A stretch of 16,968 nucleotides of DNA from Actinomycetota bacterium (GCA_947381255.1 CANCUC010000004.1:1-16968); one strand, 5' to 3'; shown: positions 7,014 to 14,671, counted from the first letter of the stretch. Program-made: numbers and translations. Notes: a model not told the origin generated them from the letters alone.

Positions 7014-9728
7014 GTGGCAAAGGTCCGCGTTTACGAATTAGCAAAAGAATTAGGGCTCGATAGCAAAGAGCTCCTCGCTAAGTTACAAGAAGTTGGCGAG
7101 TTCGTTAAGTCAGCATCATCAACTGTTGAAGCACCCGTTGTGCGAAAGTTGATGGAGAAGTTCCCAGATATGAAACCTGCAGAGGGCGCTGCCCCTGCGG
7201 CAAAGAAGGCCCCTGCGAAAAAGGCAGCGGCAAAGAAGGCAGAGCCAACTCAAGAAGAGATTGATGCTGCAATTGCTCAACTCGATGAGAGCACTCGCAA
7301 CCAACTTGGTATCCAGGCTGGATCGACAGCGCCAACATCAGTTGTACCTCGCCCGCCTGTTGTTCCAACGCCACCACCTGCACCAGAAGCGGCAGCACCT
7401 GCTGCGCCAGAAGATGGCGCTGCACCTAAACCACCTCGTCCAGGTAACAATCCATTTGCAGCACCAAACCCAGCACAGGTAGCAGGAGCAATTCCTCGTC
7501 CACCTCGTGCGGGTAACAATCCATTCTCATCAACAGTAGGTGGCGCAATTCCTCGCCCACCAGCTAACCGACCAATTCGTCCAGGTGAGCGTCCTCCAAT
7601 GTCAGGTAATCGTCCTGGCGCAGTTCGTCCAGGTTTCGCCGCTCGTCCTGCAGGTCCAGGAGCACCTCGCCCAGCTGGCGCAGGCGCACCTCGTCCGGGT
7701 GGAGCAGCAGGCGGTTCTCCATATCGCACACCATCAGCAACACCATCAACTGGTCCATCGAACTTTGGTGGAAAGGGTGGCGGTCGCCATCAACGTGGCG
7801 GAACTGCTGGAGCATTCGGTAAGCAGGGAAGCAAGAAGGGCAAGGCGCATAAGAGCAAGAAGGCTCTTCGCGAAGAGTTCGACAATATGGCGGCACCTTC
7901 ACTTGGTGGAGCAGTTGTTCCCCATGGTGATGGAAAGACCGTTATTCGTCTACGTCGCGGCGCAACACTTATGGATTTCGCCGAGAAGATCAATGGCGAT
8001 CCAGCCTCATTAGTTTCAGCGCTATTCCACTTAGGTGAGATGGTTACTGCAACGCAATCGGTTGATGAAGATACCTTCAAGATTCTTGGTGGCGAACTTG
8101 GTTTCGTTATTCAAGTAGTTAGCCCTGAAGATGAAGATCGCGAACTCCTAGAAGAGTTTGATATCAACCTCGAGCAAGAGCTTGAAGATATTGCTGATGA
8201 AGATCTCGTCGTGCGCTCGCCAATCGTTACCGTCATGGGTCACGTCGATCACGGTAAGACTCGTCTCTTGGATGCAATCCGTAAGACTGAAGTTATTAAG
8301 TCGGAAGCCGGCGGAATTACTCAGCACATTGGTGCATACCAAATTCACCGTATGCATGATGGTGCCGAACGCGCAATCACATTCATCGATACACCTGGTC
8401 ACGAAGCCTTCACAGCTATGCGTGCCCGTGGTGCGAAGGTCACTGATATTGCGATCTTGGTTGTAGCTGCAGATGACGGCGTTATGCCACAAACCATCGA
8501 AGCTCTTAACCACGCTCAAGCAGCAGATGTCCCAATCGTTGTCGCTGTTAACAAGGTTGATAAGGAAGGCGCGAACCCAGATAAGGTCCGCCAACAATTA
8601 ACCGAGTACAACTTGATCGCTGAAGAGTATGGCGGAACCACAATATTCGTTAACGTCTCTGCAAAATCTGGTGAAGGTCTCGATGAATTGATCGACAGCG
8701 TTCTGCTCACCGCAGATGCCGCCCTTGATCTTCGTGCCGTCGCTGATGATGCTGCTCGTGGTGTTGCTATTGAAGCGAACCTCGATAAGGGCCGTGGTCC
8801 AGTTGCTACCGTATTGGTACAGCGCGGAACACTTCGCGTGGGAGATGCAATCGTTGCTGGTGGTTCTTACGGTCGCGTCCGTGCGATGCTCGATGAGAAT
8901 GGCGATGCTGTTTCTGAGGCTGGTCCATCTCGTCCAGTACAGGTACTCGGATTTACCTCCGTACCTGGCGCCGGTGATTCATTTATCGTCGCAGAAGATG
9001 ATCGCACTGCACGTCAGATCGCAGAGAAGCGTCAACTCGCTACTCGTAATGCGCTCTTGGCTAAGACTCGTAAGAAGGTCTCACTTGAAGACTTCATGGA
9101 GCAATCCAAGGTCAGCACCCTTAACCTCATCCTCAAGGGTGACGTATCTGGTTCTGTTGAAGCCTTGGAAGATGCGCTCTTACAACTCGATGTCGGTAGT
9201 GAAGTTGATCTTCGCGTTATCCACCGTGGCGTTGGTGCAATTACTAAGAACGATGTAACTCTGGCCTCTGCGTCAACAGCGGTTATCATCGGATTCAACG
9301 TTAAGCCTGAGCCACAAACTGCAATCTTCGCTGATCAAGAGGGCGTCGAAGTTCGCTTCTACACCGTTATTTATCAAGCAATCGAAGAGATCGAGGCATC
9401 TCTCAAGGGTCTGCTCAAGCCAGAGTACGAAGAAGTTGTACTTGGTAATGCAGAAGTCCGCGACATCTTTAAATCAAGCAAGGTTGGAAATATCGCTGGT
9501 TGCTTGGTGCTCGATGGATTTATCCGTCGTAACGCCAAGGCTCGTACCTTGCGTAATGGAGTTATCGTGGGCGAGAACCTCGCGATCGAATCTCTACGAC
9601 GCTTCAAGGATGATGCAACTGAGGTCAAGGATGGATACGAGTGCGGTATCGGACTCGGTTCATACAAGGAGCTTGAAGTTGGCGATGTAATCCAGGTCTT
9701 TGAGATTCGCGAGAAGAAGCGAGCTTAA
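7014..9728 (+). CDS. infB: Translation initiation factor IF-2
   Basis: A 904-residue GTPase that places fMet-tRNA on the 30S subunit and promotes subunit joining. It starts at GTG behind AGGAAGG. An N-terminal IF2N domain (MAKVRVYELAKEL, about 1-52) is followed by a long low-complexity linker: Lys/Ala-rich at about 63-78, Pro/Ala/Arg/Gly-rich to about 250, and Gly/Lys/His-rich to about 285. A second IF2N-like segment is at about 320-375. The G domain has G1 GHVDHGKT (409-416), G3 DTPGH (459-463), G4 NKVD (513-516) and G5 SAK (549-551). Beta-barrel and C-terminal fMet-tRNA-binding domains complete it. Length fits actinobacterial IF-2. It is two bases from rbfA. The leader at 6889-7013 may control it. 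Confidence 0.98.
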   Translation: MAKVRVYELAKELGLDSKELLAKLQEVGEFVKSASSTVEAPVVRKLMEKFPDMKPAEGAAPAAKKAPAKKAAAKKAEPTQEEIDAAIAQLDESTRNQLGIQAGSTAPTSVVPRPPVVPTPPPAPEAAAPAAPEDGAAPKPPRPGNNPFAAPNPAQVAGAIPRPPRAGNNPFSSTVGGAIPRPPANRPIRPGERPPMSGNRPGAVRPGFAARPAGPGAPRPAGAGAPRPGGAAGGSPYRTPSATPSTGPSNFGGKGGGRHQRGGTAGAFGKQGSKKGKAHKSKKALREEFDNMAAPSLGGAVVPHGDGKTVIRLRRGATLMDFAEKINGDPASLVSALFHLGEMVTATQSVDEDTFKILGGELGFVIQVVSPEDEDRELLEEFDINLEQELEDIADEDLVVRSPIVTVMGHVDHGKTRLLDAIRKTEVIKSEAGGITQHIGAYQIHRMHDGAERAITFIDTPGHEAFTAMRARGAKVTDIAILVVAADDGVMPQTIEALNHAQAADVPIVVAVNKVDKEGANPDKVRQQLTEYNLIAEEYGGTTIFVNVSAKSGEGLDELIDSVLLTADAALDLRAVADDAARGVAIEANLDKGRGPVATVLVQRGTLRVGDAIVAGGSYGRVRAMLDENGDAVSEAGPSRPVQVLGFTSVPGAGDSFIVAEDDRTARQIAEKRQLATRNALLAKTRKKVSLEDFMEQSKVSTLNLILKGDVSGSVEALEDALLQLDVGSEVDLRVIHRGVGAITKNDVTLASASTAVIIGFNVKPEPQTAIFADQEGVEVRFYTVIYQAIEEIEASLKGLLKPEYEEVVLGNAEVRDIFKSSKVGNIAGCLVLDGFIRRNAKARTLRNGVIVGENLAIESLRRFKDDATEVKDGYECGIGLGSYKELEVGDVIQVFEIREKKRA
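7431..7526 (+). repeat. Imperfect coding repeat in the IF-2 linker
   Basis: The peptide unit PPR(P/A)GNNPF occurs at residues 140-148 (7431-7457) and 163-171 (7500-7526). A partial third copy follows at residues 178-190 (RPPANRPIRPGERPP). The DNA copies are nearly identical. This is normal low-complexity expansion in the disordered IF-2 linker; repeat number probably varies between relatives. Confidence 0.7.
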
Positions 9729-9730
9729 CC

Positions 9731-10147
9731 ATGGCATCAAACCGTGCACTTAAAGTTGCCGATCGCATTAAAGAGGTGGTCGCGGCAACGCTTGAAGCGA
9801 AGGTGAAAGATCCTCGCTTGGGCTTTGTCACGATCACCGATGTGCGCGTGACCGGTGATTTACAACAAGCATCGATTTTCTACACAGTCCTTGGTGATGA
9901 AGATGCGCAGGCAGGAACTGCTGCTGCGCTGGCTTCAGCCAAGGGCTTGGTAAGACGCGAAGTTGGTGGCTCACTCGGCTTGCGCATTACCCCGACCATC
10001 GAATTCTTCGCAGATGGTCTACAGGAATCAGCAACCGCGATGAATGACTTGATGTCATCTGTTCGCGCCGCTGATGCTGAGCTCGCAAAGTTGCGTGAGG
10101 GTGCAAAGCCCATCGGGGATGCCGACCCTTATAAAATTACAGAGTAA
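9731..10147 (+). CDS. rbfA: 30S ribosome-binding factor RbfA
   Basis: A 138-residue KH-fold protein that binds the 30S subunit during late assembly and acts on the 5' end of 16S rRNA. The opening RALKVADRIKEVVAATLEAKVKDPRLGFVTITDV matches the family, including the conserved DPRLG(F)VTIT segment. A second signature is LRITPTIEFFADGLQESATAM towards the C-terminus. Length is typical. ATG 9731 is two bases after the infB stop, so translation is probably coupled. It works in the same process as RimP upstream. Confidence 0.96.
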   Translation: MASNRALKVADRIKEVVAATLEAKVKDPRLGFVTITDVRVTGDLQQASIFYTVLGDEDAQAGTAAALASAKGLVRREVGGSLGLRITPTIEFFADGLQESATAMNDLMSSVRAADAELAKLREGAKPIGDADPYKITE

Positions 10148-10157
10148 ATCCACTCTG
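10140..10157 (+). promoter_or_regulatory. Small hairpin across the rbfA stop, next to the truB start
   Basis: CAGAGT (10140-10145) pairs with ACTCTG (10152-10157) around the 6-base loop AAATCC. The rbfA TAA lies at 10145-10147, partly in the stem, and truB ATG follows at 10160. No Shine-Dalgarno is visible in the 12-base gap. It may be a coupling element or chance. Confidence 0.3.
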
Positions 10158-10159
10158 GC

Positions 10160-11035
10160 ATGAATGGTTTCTTGCTCGTCGATAAGAGCAGTGGAATGAC
10201 GAGTCATGATGTGGTGGCCAAGATCCGTCGCCGCTTTGGAACTAAGAAAGTTGGTCATGCCGGGACGTTAGATCCCATGGCGACAGGTGTGCTCGTATTA
10301 GGAATAGGCAATGCCACGCGTCTTCTGCAATATGTTGTTGATGGAACCAAGGGATATGCCGCAACAATTGCCTTAGGTCGCTCAACGCTGACAGATGATG
10401 TTGAAGGCGAAATTCTTAAGGTGGCAAGCGCATCTGAACTAGAGAAGATAGTTGATTCACAAATCCAAGGAGAGTTGGCCAAGATGATTGGCACGATTTC
10501 TCAACGTCCCAGCTCTGTGAGTGCCATCAAAGTTGGTGGAAAGACCGGACACGAACGCGTGCGCGCTGGCGAAGAGTTTGAGCTTCCATCCCGCGAAGTC
10601 ACAATCACTTCGATTGATATCCATTCAATCTCACGAAGCAATGAATCCATTGAGATCGATGTTTCTGTGATCTGCTCGGCCGGTACTTACATCAGAGCGA
10701 TTGCTAGAGATTTGGGAGATGCCCTCGGGGTCGGGGGACACCTCACAGCACTCCGTCGTACTCTCGTCTCACCCTTTGATATCGCCGAGTGTGCGGATTG
10801 GGAGAGTGCGGAGTTAATCTCAACAGCCGCTGGAATCTCTCGGATTTTGCCGGTTCGCGAAGTTGATCTCCAAGAACTCAATGAGATTTCATTTGGACGG
10901 ACGATTAGTGCGAGCGTTTCGCAAGGACCTGTTGCCGCCCTCTCAAGTGATGGTTCCTTTGTTGCTTTGCTCGAGAATTCAACCTTAGGCGATCACACCC
11001 TCGCGCGACCAACTCTCGTTTCCATGAAAGAATAA
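10160..11035 (+). CDS. truB: tRNA pseudouridine(55) synthase TruB
   Basis: A 291-residue cytoplasmic enzyme that isomerises U55 to pseudouridine in the T-loop of tRNAs. The catalytic Asp38 lies in GHAGTLDPMATGVL. Other family blocks are MNGFLLVDKSSGMTSHDVV at the N-terminus, GTKGYAATIALGRSTLTDD, and CSAGTYIRAIARDLG with LTALRRT in the second half. It is slightly shorter than E. coli TruB (314). The start is fixed by the typical MNGxLLVDK opening, although no ribosome site is visible; coupling to rbfA, 12 bases upstream, is likely. The rbfA-truB-ribF order is standard. Confidence 0.96.
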   Translation: MNGFLLVDKSSGMTSHDVVAKIRRRFGTKKVGHAGTLDPMATGVLVLGIGNATRLLQYVVDGTKGYAATIALGRSTLTDDVEGEILKVASASELEKIVDSQIQGELAKMIGTISQRPSSVSAIKVGGKTGHERVRAGEEFELPSREVTITSIDIHSISRSNESIEIDVSVICSAGTYIRAIARDLGDALGVGGHLTALRRTLVSPFDIAECADWESAELISTAAGISRILPVREVDLQELNEISFGRTISASVSQGPVAALSSDGSFVALLENSTLGDHTLARPTLVSMKE

Positions 11036-11040
11036 GCGCT

Positions 11041-11904
11041 ATGACCTCAGTGGCAATCGGCATTTTCGATGGCGTGCATCGCGGGCACCAAGAGATTTTG
11101 GCGGAAGCAGCCAAACATGGCGCCGTGACTGTTCTTACCTTTGATCCTCACCCGACTTCTATCTTTGCGCCAGAGCGAACTCCTTCGGCGTTGGTAAATC
11201 TCCAAGACCGTATCGAGTTGCTCAAAGAGAACGGCGCCGCAGAAGTTGTCGTGCTTCCATTTACAAAAGAGTTTGCAGCAATGTCGCCAGATGCATTCAT
11301 CACCGAAGTGTTGGTAAATCAACTAGCTGCTACGCATGTAACGGTCGGCGCTAATTTCACATTTGGACATAAAGCCGCTGGAAACGTGGATTACCTCAAG
11401 GAGCATGCTCAAGGTTTTGGTGTGAGCGCAGTTCATCTTGAGGAAAATCGTGGAAGCGCAATCTCCTCTACACGTATTCGCACCCTGATTGTCGATGGAG
11501 ATGTAGAGCGCGCGAATGAGATGTTGACTCGTCCTTTCTATCTGCGCGGCCCGGTTGTACATGGCGAGAAGCGTGGCCGCACCATTGGCTACCCAACTGC
11601 CAATCTTGGGCTTGCCGATAACGCGACCATTCCAGCCGATGGCGTCTACGCCGGATGGCTAACGGTCGGGGAGCATCGCTGGCAGGCCGCAATCTCGATT
11701 GGCACCAACCCCACATTTCCTGGAGTCCGTGGTCGCCAGGTCGAGGCCTATGCCATCGACCAAAGTGGCTTGGATCTGTACGACCAAGAGGCAAAGTTGG
11801 AGTTCGGCTACCGCCTCCGAGACACCCTCAAATTCGATGGGTTAGATCCGCTCTTGGTCCAGATGAAGGCCGATTGCGAGCAGGCTAAGGCTCTTACCGC
11901 TTAA
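11041..11904 (+). CDS. ribF: Bifunctional riboflavin kinase / FAD synthetase RibF
   Basis: A 287-residue enzyme that phosphorylates riboflavin to FMN and adenylylates FMN to FAD. The N-terminal nucleotidyltransferase domain shows FDGVHRGHQ (9-17) with the HxGH ATP site at 13-16, FDPHP at 34-38, and ISSTRIR at 141-147. The C-terminal kinase domain shows GRTIGYPTANL around 181-189, PADGVYAG, SIGTNPTF, and the closing segment with FGYRLRDTLKFDG. It begins almost at the first beta strand (MTSVAIGIFDGV), whereas the actinobacterial RibFs I know have about 15-20 more residues here. No in-frame upstream start is evident. ATG 11041 is five bases after truB; the ribosome site is weak. No FMN riboswitch precedes it. 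Confidence 0.96.
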   Translation: MTSVAIGIFDGVHRGHQEILAEAAKHGAVTVLTFDPHPTSIFAPERTPSALVNLQDRIELLKENGAAEVVVLPFTKEFAAMSPDAFITEVLVNQLAATHVTVGANFTFGHKAAGNVDYLKEHAQGFGVSAVHLEENRGSAISSTRIRTLIVDGDVERANEMLTRPFYLRGPVVHGEKRGRTIGYPTANLGLADNATIPADGVYAGWLTVGEHRWQAAISIGTNPTFPGVRGRQVEAYAIDQSGLDLYDQEAKLEFGYRLRDTLKFDGLDPLLVQMKADCEQAKALTA

Positions 11905-11928
11905 TTGCCCCTCATTCCCCGCTCACAT

Positions 11929-11946
11929 GGGGTGCGATTTCACCCC
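11929..11946 (+). terminator. GC-rich hairpin after ribF, possible weak terminator
   Basis: GGGGTG (11929-11934) pairs perfectly with CACCCC (11941-11946) around CGATTT, 24 bases after the ribF stop. Only TT follows, so it is a poor intrinsic terminator by E. coli rules. It could still slow polymerase or protect the 3' end of the ribF message. An upstream CCCC at 11917-11920 could compete for the same G-run. Confidence 0.35.
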
Positions 11947-11968
11947 TTAGGTGCCTCGCTGATAACCT
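11939..11968 (+). promoter_or_regulatory. Candidate promoter for rpsO
   Basis: TTCACC at 11939-11944 and TAACCT at 11963-11968 are separated by 18 bases and fit a sigma-70-type pair (the second fits the TAnnnT pattern of actinobacterial -10 boxes). Transcription would begin near 11975 and give a leader of about 65 bases. Part of the -35 overlaps the preceding hairpin. The prediction rests on two hexamers, so it is tentative. Confidence 0.35.
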
Positions 11969-12000
11969 TGGCTCACAAACGAGAAAGCGTGCCTTCGTGA

Positions 12001-12022
12001 TTCACACCGAGGCCCTCGTGAA
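12001..12022 (+). promoter_or_regulatory. Bulged hairpin in the rpsO leader (possible S15 control site)
   Basis: TTCA (12001-12004) pairs with TGAA (12019-12022), and CGAG (12008-12011) with CTCG (12015-12018), leaving a 5' bulge CAC and a GCC loop. It ends four bases before the ribosome site AAAGGAG (12027-12033). S15 represses its own translation through leader structures in several phyla, including actinobacteria. Assigning that role to this hairpin is inference. Confidence 0.35.
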
Positions 12023-12040
12023 AGTCAAAGGAGTGCCACC

Positions 12041-12310
12041 ATGGCGTTAAAGCCAGCAGAGAAACTAGAAATCATCACCAAATACGGCGCTTCTGCCACT
12101 GACACAGGAAGCCCAGAGGCACAGATTGCCCTGCTCTCACGCCGTATCGAAGAGATTACTGAACACCTCAAGACAAATAAGAATGACCACCACAATCGTC
12201 GTGGACTCTTGTTGTTGGTTGGTAAGCGTCGTCGTCTTCTGCAATACCTTGCAAAGACCGATGTCACGCGTTACAGAGCGATTATCGAAAAGCTCGGTAT
12301 TCGTCGTTAA
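12041..12310 (+). CDS. rpsO: Small ribosomal subunit protein S15 (uS15)
   Basis: An 89-residue protein of exactly the family's usual size. S15 binds the 16S rRNA central domain early in 30S assembly and contributes to a subunit bridge. Family blocks are DTGSPEAQIALLSRRI, LKTNKNDHHNRRGLLLLVGKRRRLL and YLAKTDVTRYRAIIEKLGIR. AAAGGAG at 12027-12033 lies seven bases before ATG and is one of the strongest ribosome sites in the window. The neighbour pnp follows, as in most bacteria, and the two are commonly cotranscribed. Confidence 0.98.
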   Translation: MALKPAEKLEIITKYGASATDTGSPEAQIALLSRRIEEITEHLKTNKNDHHNRRGLLLLVGKRRRLLQYLAKTDVTRYRAIIEKLGIRR

Positions 12311-12328
12311 TTAATAGATATTAATTAA
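12307..12328 (+). repeat. All-A/T inverted repeat across the rpsO stop codon
   Basis: TTAATTAAT (12307-12315) and ATTAATTAA (12320-12328) form a perfect 9-bp stem with loop AGAT. The stem includes the rpsO TAA at 12308-12310. The A/T-rich stretch runs on to about 12344 and is unlike anything else in the window. It may be a weak 3' processing structure or an A/T-rich element for a pnp promoter, though I find no clear TAnnnT -10 box in it. Confidence 0.5.
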
Positions 12329-12343
12329 TTAGAAATATTTAAT

Positions 12344-12441
12344 TCAGCTCTCTCTTTAGCAAATCGGTCCTCGGTAGTGGTTTACGGGCCAAAATCCGTG
12401 AACTTCGATCGAAGATCCATTTCCTAATGTGAGAGAGCTGA
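12344..12441 (+). promoter_or_regulatory. Structured 5' leader of pnp closed by an 11-bp stem
   Basis: TCAGCTCTCTC (12344-12354) is perfectly complementary to GAGAGAGCTGA (12431-12441). Inside lies a second hairpin, GTTTACGG (12380-12387) with CCGTGAAC (12396-12403), eight pairs including one G-U, with loop GCCAAAAT. The 12-base palindrome CTTCGATCGAAG follows at 12403-12414 and can form a short third stem. The closing stem ends six bases before the pnp ribosome site (GGAG, 12447-12450). Long leader stems cut by RNase III underlie pnp autoregulation in E. coli, and the Streptomyces rpsO-pnp region is also processed by RNase III. The same use here is inferred. Confidence 0.6.
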
Positions 12442-12457
12442 GAAATGGAGATGACCC

Positions 12458-14668
12458 ATGGAGGGTCCAGATGTTAAGTTCGCCGTTGCCACAATTGATA
12501 ACGGTAAGTATGGAAAGCGCGAAATCCGTTTTGAAACCGGTCGCCTAGCACGTCAAGCCGCGGGAACCGCGCTTGTTTATCTCGATGATGATTCAATGTT
12601 GCTCTCAGCAACAACTGCTGGAAAGCAGCCTAAGGATCAATTCGATTTCTTCCCACTCACTGTGGATGTTGAAGAGCGTATGTACGCAGCAGGAAAGATC
12701 CCTGGATCATTCTTCCGTCGTGAAGGCCGCCCTTCTGAAGATGCAATTCTCACCTGTCGTTTGATCGACCGCCCACTTCGCCCAGCATTCGTAAAGGGTC
12801 TGCGCAATGAAGTTCAGGTTGTTGTCACCGTCATGGCTTTGAACCCAGATCACATGTACGACGTGCTTGCTATCAACGCAGCATCAATGTCTACACAACT
12901 TGCAGGACTTCCATTCTCTGGTCCAATCGGCGCAGTTCGCGTTGCATTGATCGAAGGACAATGGGTTGCATTCCCAAATCACTCAGATTTGGATAAGGCA
13001 GTCTTTGACATGGTTGTTGCTGGTTCAATCGCTGGCGATGACATTGCTGTAATCATGGTTGAAGCAGAAGCTACAACTCAGACACTCGATCTCATCAAGG
13101 CTGGCGCACAGGCTCCAACTGAAGAGGTTGTTGGTCAAGGACTTGAGGCTGCAAAGCCATTCATCCGCCAACTCTGCGATGCGCAGAATGAACTCGCAAA
13201 GGTTGCTGCAAAGCCAACCGGCGAATTCCCTGTCTTCCTTGATTACCAAGATGATGTCTATGCAGCAGTAGAGGCAGCAGCATCAGCACAAATTTCAGAG
13301 GCTCTCACAATTGCTGGAAAGCAAGATCGTGAAACCAAGCTTGATGAAGTTAACGCTGCTACCAAGCTCGCTCTTGCAACAGAGTTCGAAGGACGCGAGA
13401 AGGAAGTTTCTGCCGCGCTTCGCTCTGTAACTAAGAAGTCAGTTCGTCAGCGTGTATTGCGCGACAAGATCCGTATTGATGGTCGTGGAGTTCGTGATAT
13501 CCGTGCGATCACCGCTGAGGTCGAGGTAATTCCTCGCGTTCACGGTTCTGCAATCTTCGAGCGTGGAGAGACTCAGATCCTCGGTGTCACAACTCTTAAC
13601 ATGCTTAAGATGGAGCAACAGCTCGACACATTGAGCCCTGAGAACCACAAGCGTTACATGCACAACTACAACTTCCCTCCTTACTCAGTTGGAGAGACCG
13701 GTCGCGTTGGTTCACCAAAGCGCCGCGAAATTGGACACGGTGCACTCGCTGAGCGCGCTCTACTTCCAGTTCTTCCAACTCGTGAAGAGTTCCCATATGC
13801 AATTCGTCAAGTTTCAGAGGCTCTTGGATCGAACGGATCAACATCCATGGGTTCTGTCTGTGCTTCAACGATGTCATTGCTCAACGCTGGTGTGCCACTT
13901 AAGGCAGCAGTAGCAGGTATCGCAATGGGTCTGATTTCAGATCTCGTTGACGGCAAGACCGAATATGTCGCACTTACCGACATCTTGGGCGCCGAAGATG
14001 CTTTCGGAGATATGGACTTCAAGGTTGCTGGAACAAAGGAATTTGTTACGGCCCTTCAACTCGATACCAAGCTTGATGGAATTCCAGCATCTGTACTTGC
14101 AGCAGCACTGTTGCAGGCAAAGGAAGCTCGTCTCTTCATTCTTGACATCATGAACCAAGCGATCGATATGCCAGATGAGATGAGCCTCTTGGCTCCTCGC
14201 ATCATCTCGATCAAGGTACCTACTGATTTGATCGGTGCAATCATCGGACCTAAGGGCAAGATGATTAACCAGATTCAAGATGAGACCGGCGCAGATATCA
14301 CCATCGAAGATGATGGAACTATCTACATCGGAGCTATCGAAGGTTCACAGGCTGAGGCTGCAAAGGCCATGATCGAGGCAATCGCTAATCCGGTTGTTCC
14401 GAAGGTCGGAGAGCGTTACAACGGTAGCGTTGTAAAGCTTGCGACATTCGGTGCCTTTATCTCACTCGTACCTGGTAAAGATGGCTTGCTCCACATCTCG
14501 CAGATCCGCAAGATGCATGGTGGAAAGCGCATTGAGAACCTCGAAGAGGTAATGAAGGTTGGCGACAAGATTGAAGTTGAGATCAACGAGATTGATCCAA
14601 AGGGCAAGTTCTCTTTGGTTCCAGTTCTTGCTGATGGAACAACTCCAACTGACGCACCAGCTGAATAA
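12458..14668 (+). CDS. pnp: Polyribonucleotide nucleotidyltransferase (PNPase)
   Basis: A 736-residue phosphorolytic 3'-5' exoribonuclease, normally a trimer, that degrades RNA to nucleoside diphosphates and can add tails. Two RNase PH domains flank a helical domain: the first with RFETGRLARQAAG and PLTVDVEERMYAAGKIPGSFF, the second with FERGETQILGVTTL and YNFPPYSVGETGRVGSPKRR. The catalytic segment DILGAEDAFGDMDFK at 508-522 gives Asp514, Asp520 and Lys522, equivalent to E. coli Asp486, Asp492 and Lys494. The KH domain has GPKG at 597-600, and an S1 domain runs from about 651 to 720. GGAG at 12447-12450 is seven bases before ATG. It is close to Streptomyces and mycobacterial PNPase (GpsI). 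Expression is probably controlled through the leader. Confidence 0.98.
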   Translation: MEGPDVKFAVATIDNGKYGKREIRFETGRLARQAAGTALVYLDDDSMLLSATTAGKQPKDQFDFFPLTVDVEERMYAAGKIPGSFFRREGRPSEDAILTCRLIDRPLRPAFVKGLRNEVQVVVTVMALNPDHMYDVLAINAASMSTQLAGLPFSGPIGAVRVALIEGQWVAFPNHSDLDKAVFDMVVAGSIAGDDIAVIMVEAEATTQTLDLIKAGAQAPTEEVVGQGLEAAKPFIRQLCDAQNELAKVAAKPTGEFPVFLDYQDDVYAAVEAAASAQISEALTIAGKQDRETKLDEVNAATKLALATEFEGREKEVSAALRSVTKKSVRQRVLRDKIRIDGRGVRDIRAITAEVEVIPRVHGSAIFERGETQILGVTTLNMLKMEQQLDTLSPENHKRYMHNYNFPPYSVGETGRVGSPKRREIGHGALAERALLPVLPTREEFPYAIRQVSEALGSNGSTSMGSVCASTMSLLNAGVPLKAAVAGIAMGLISDLVDGKTEYVALTDILGAEDAFGDMDFKVAGTKEFVTALQLDTKLDGIPASVLAAALLQAKEARLFILDIMNQAIDMPDEMSLLAPRIISIKVPTDLIGAIIGPKGKMINQIQDETGADITIEDDGTIYIGAIEGSQAEAAKAMIEAIANPVVPKVGERYNGSVVKLATFGAFISLVPGKDGLLHISQIRKMHGGKRIENLEEVMKVGDKIEVEINEIDPKGKFSLVPVLADGTTPTDAPAE

Positions 14669-14671
14669 TTA

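Noticed and set aside
7431..7570. Short direct repeats that could look like a CRISPR or tandem array
   Set aside because: They are in-frame codon repeats (PPRxGNNPF) within the IF-2 linker, with irregular spacing and no spacers.
7277..7729. A 150-codon open frame on the minus strand, rich in Gly, Ala, Pro and Arg
   Set aside because: It is the reverse of the proline/alanine-rich IF-2 linker, where biased codons remove stops on the other strand. It has no family resemblance.
7540..8013. A 157-codon plus-strand frame inside infB
   Set aside because: It is out of frame with IF-2, its composition (Gln/Val/His/Leu-rich) reflects shifted reading of the repeat linker, and IF-2 itself is unambiguous.
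8148..8597. A 149-codon minus-strand frame with a Cys-rich stretch
   Set aside because: It lies opposite the IF-2 G domain and its start has no context; a shadow of conserved coding sequence.
10148..11040. Possible FMN riboswitch controlling ribF
   Set aside because: The truB-ribF gap is five bases and the coding sequence upstream is ordinary truB; no RFN-like conserved elements are visible.
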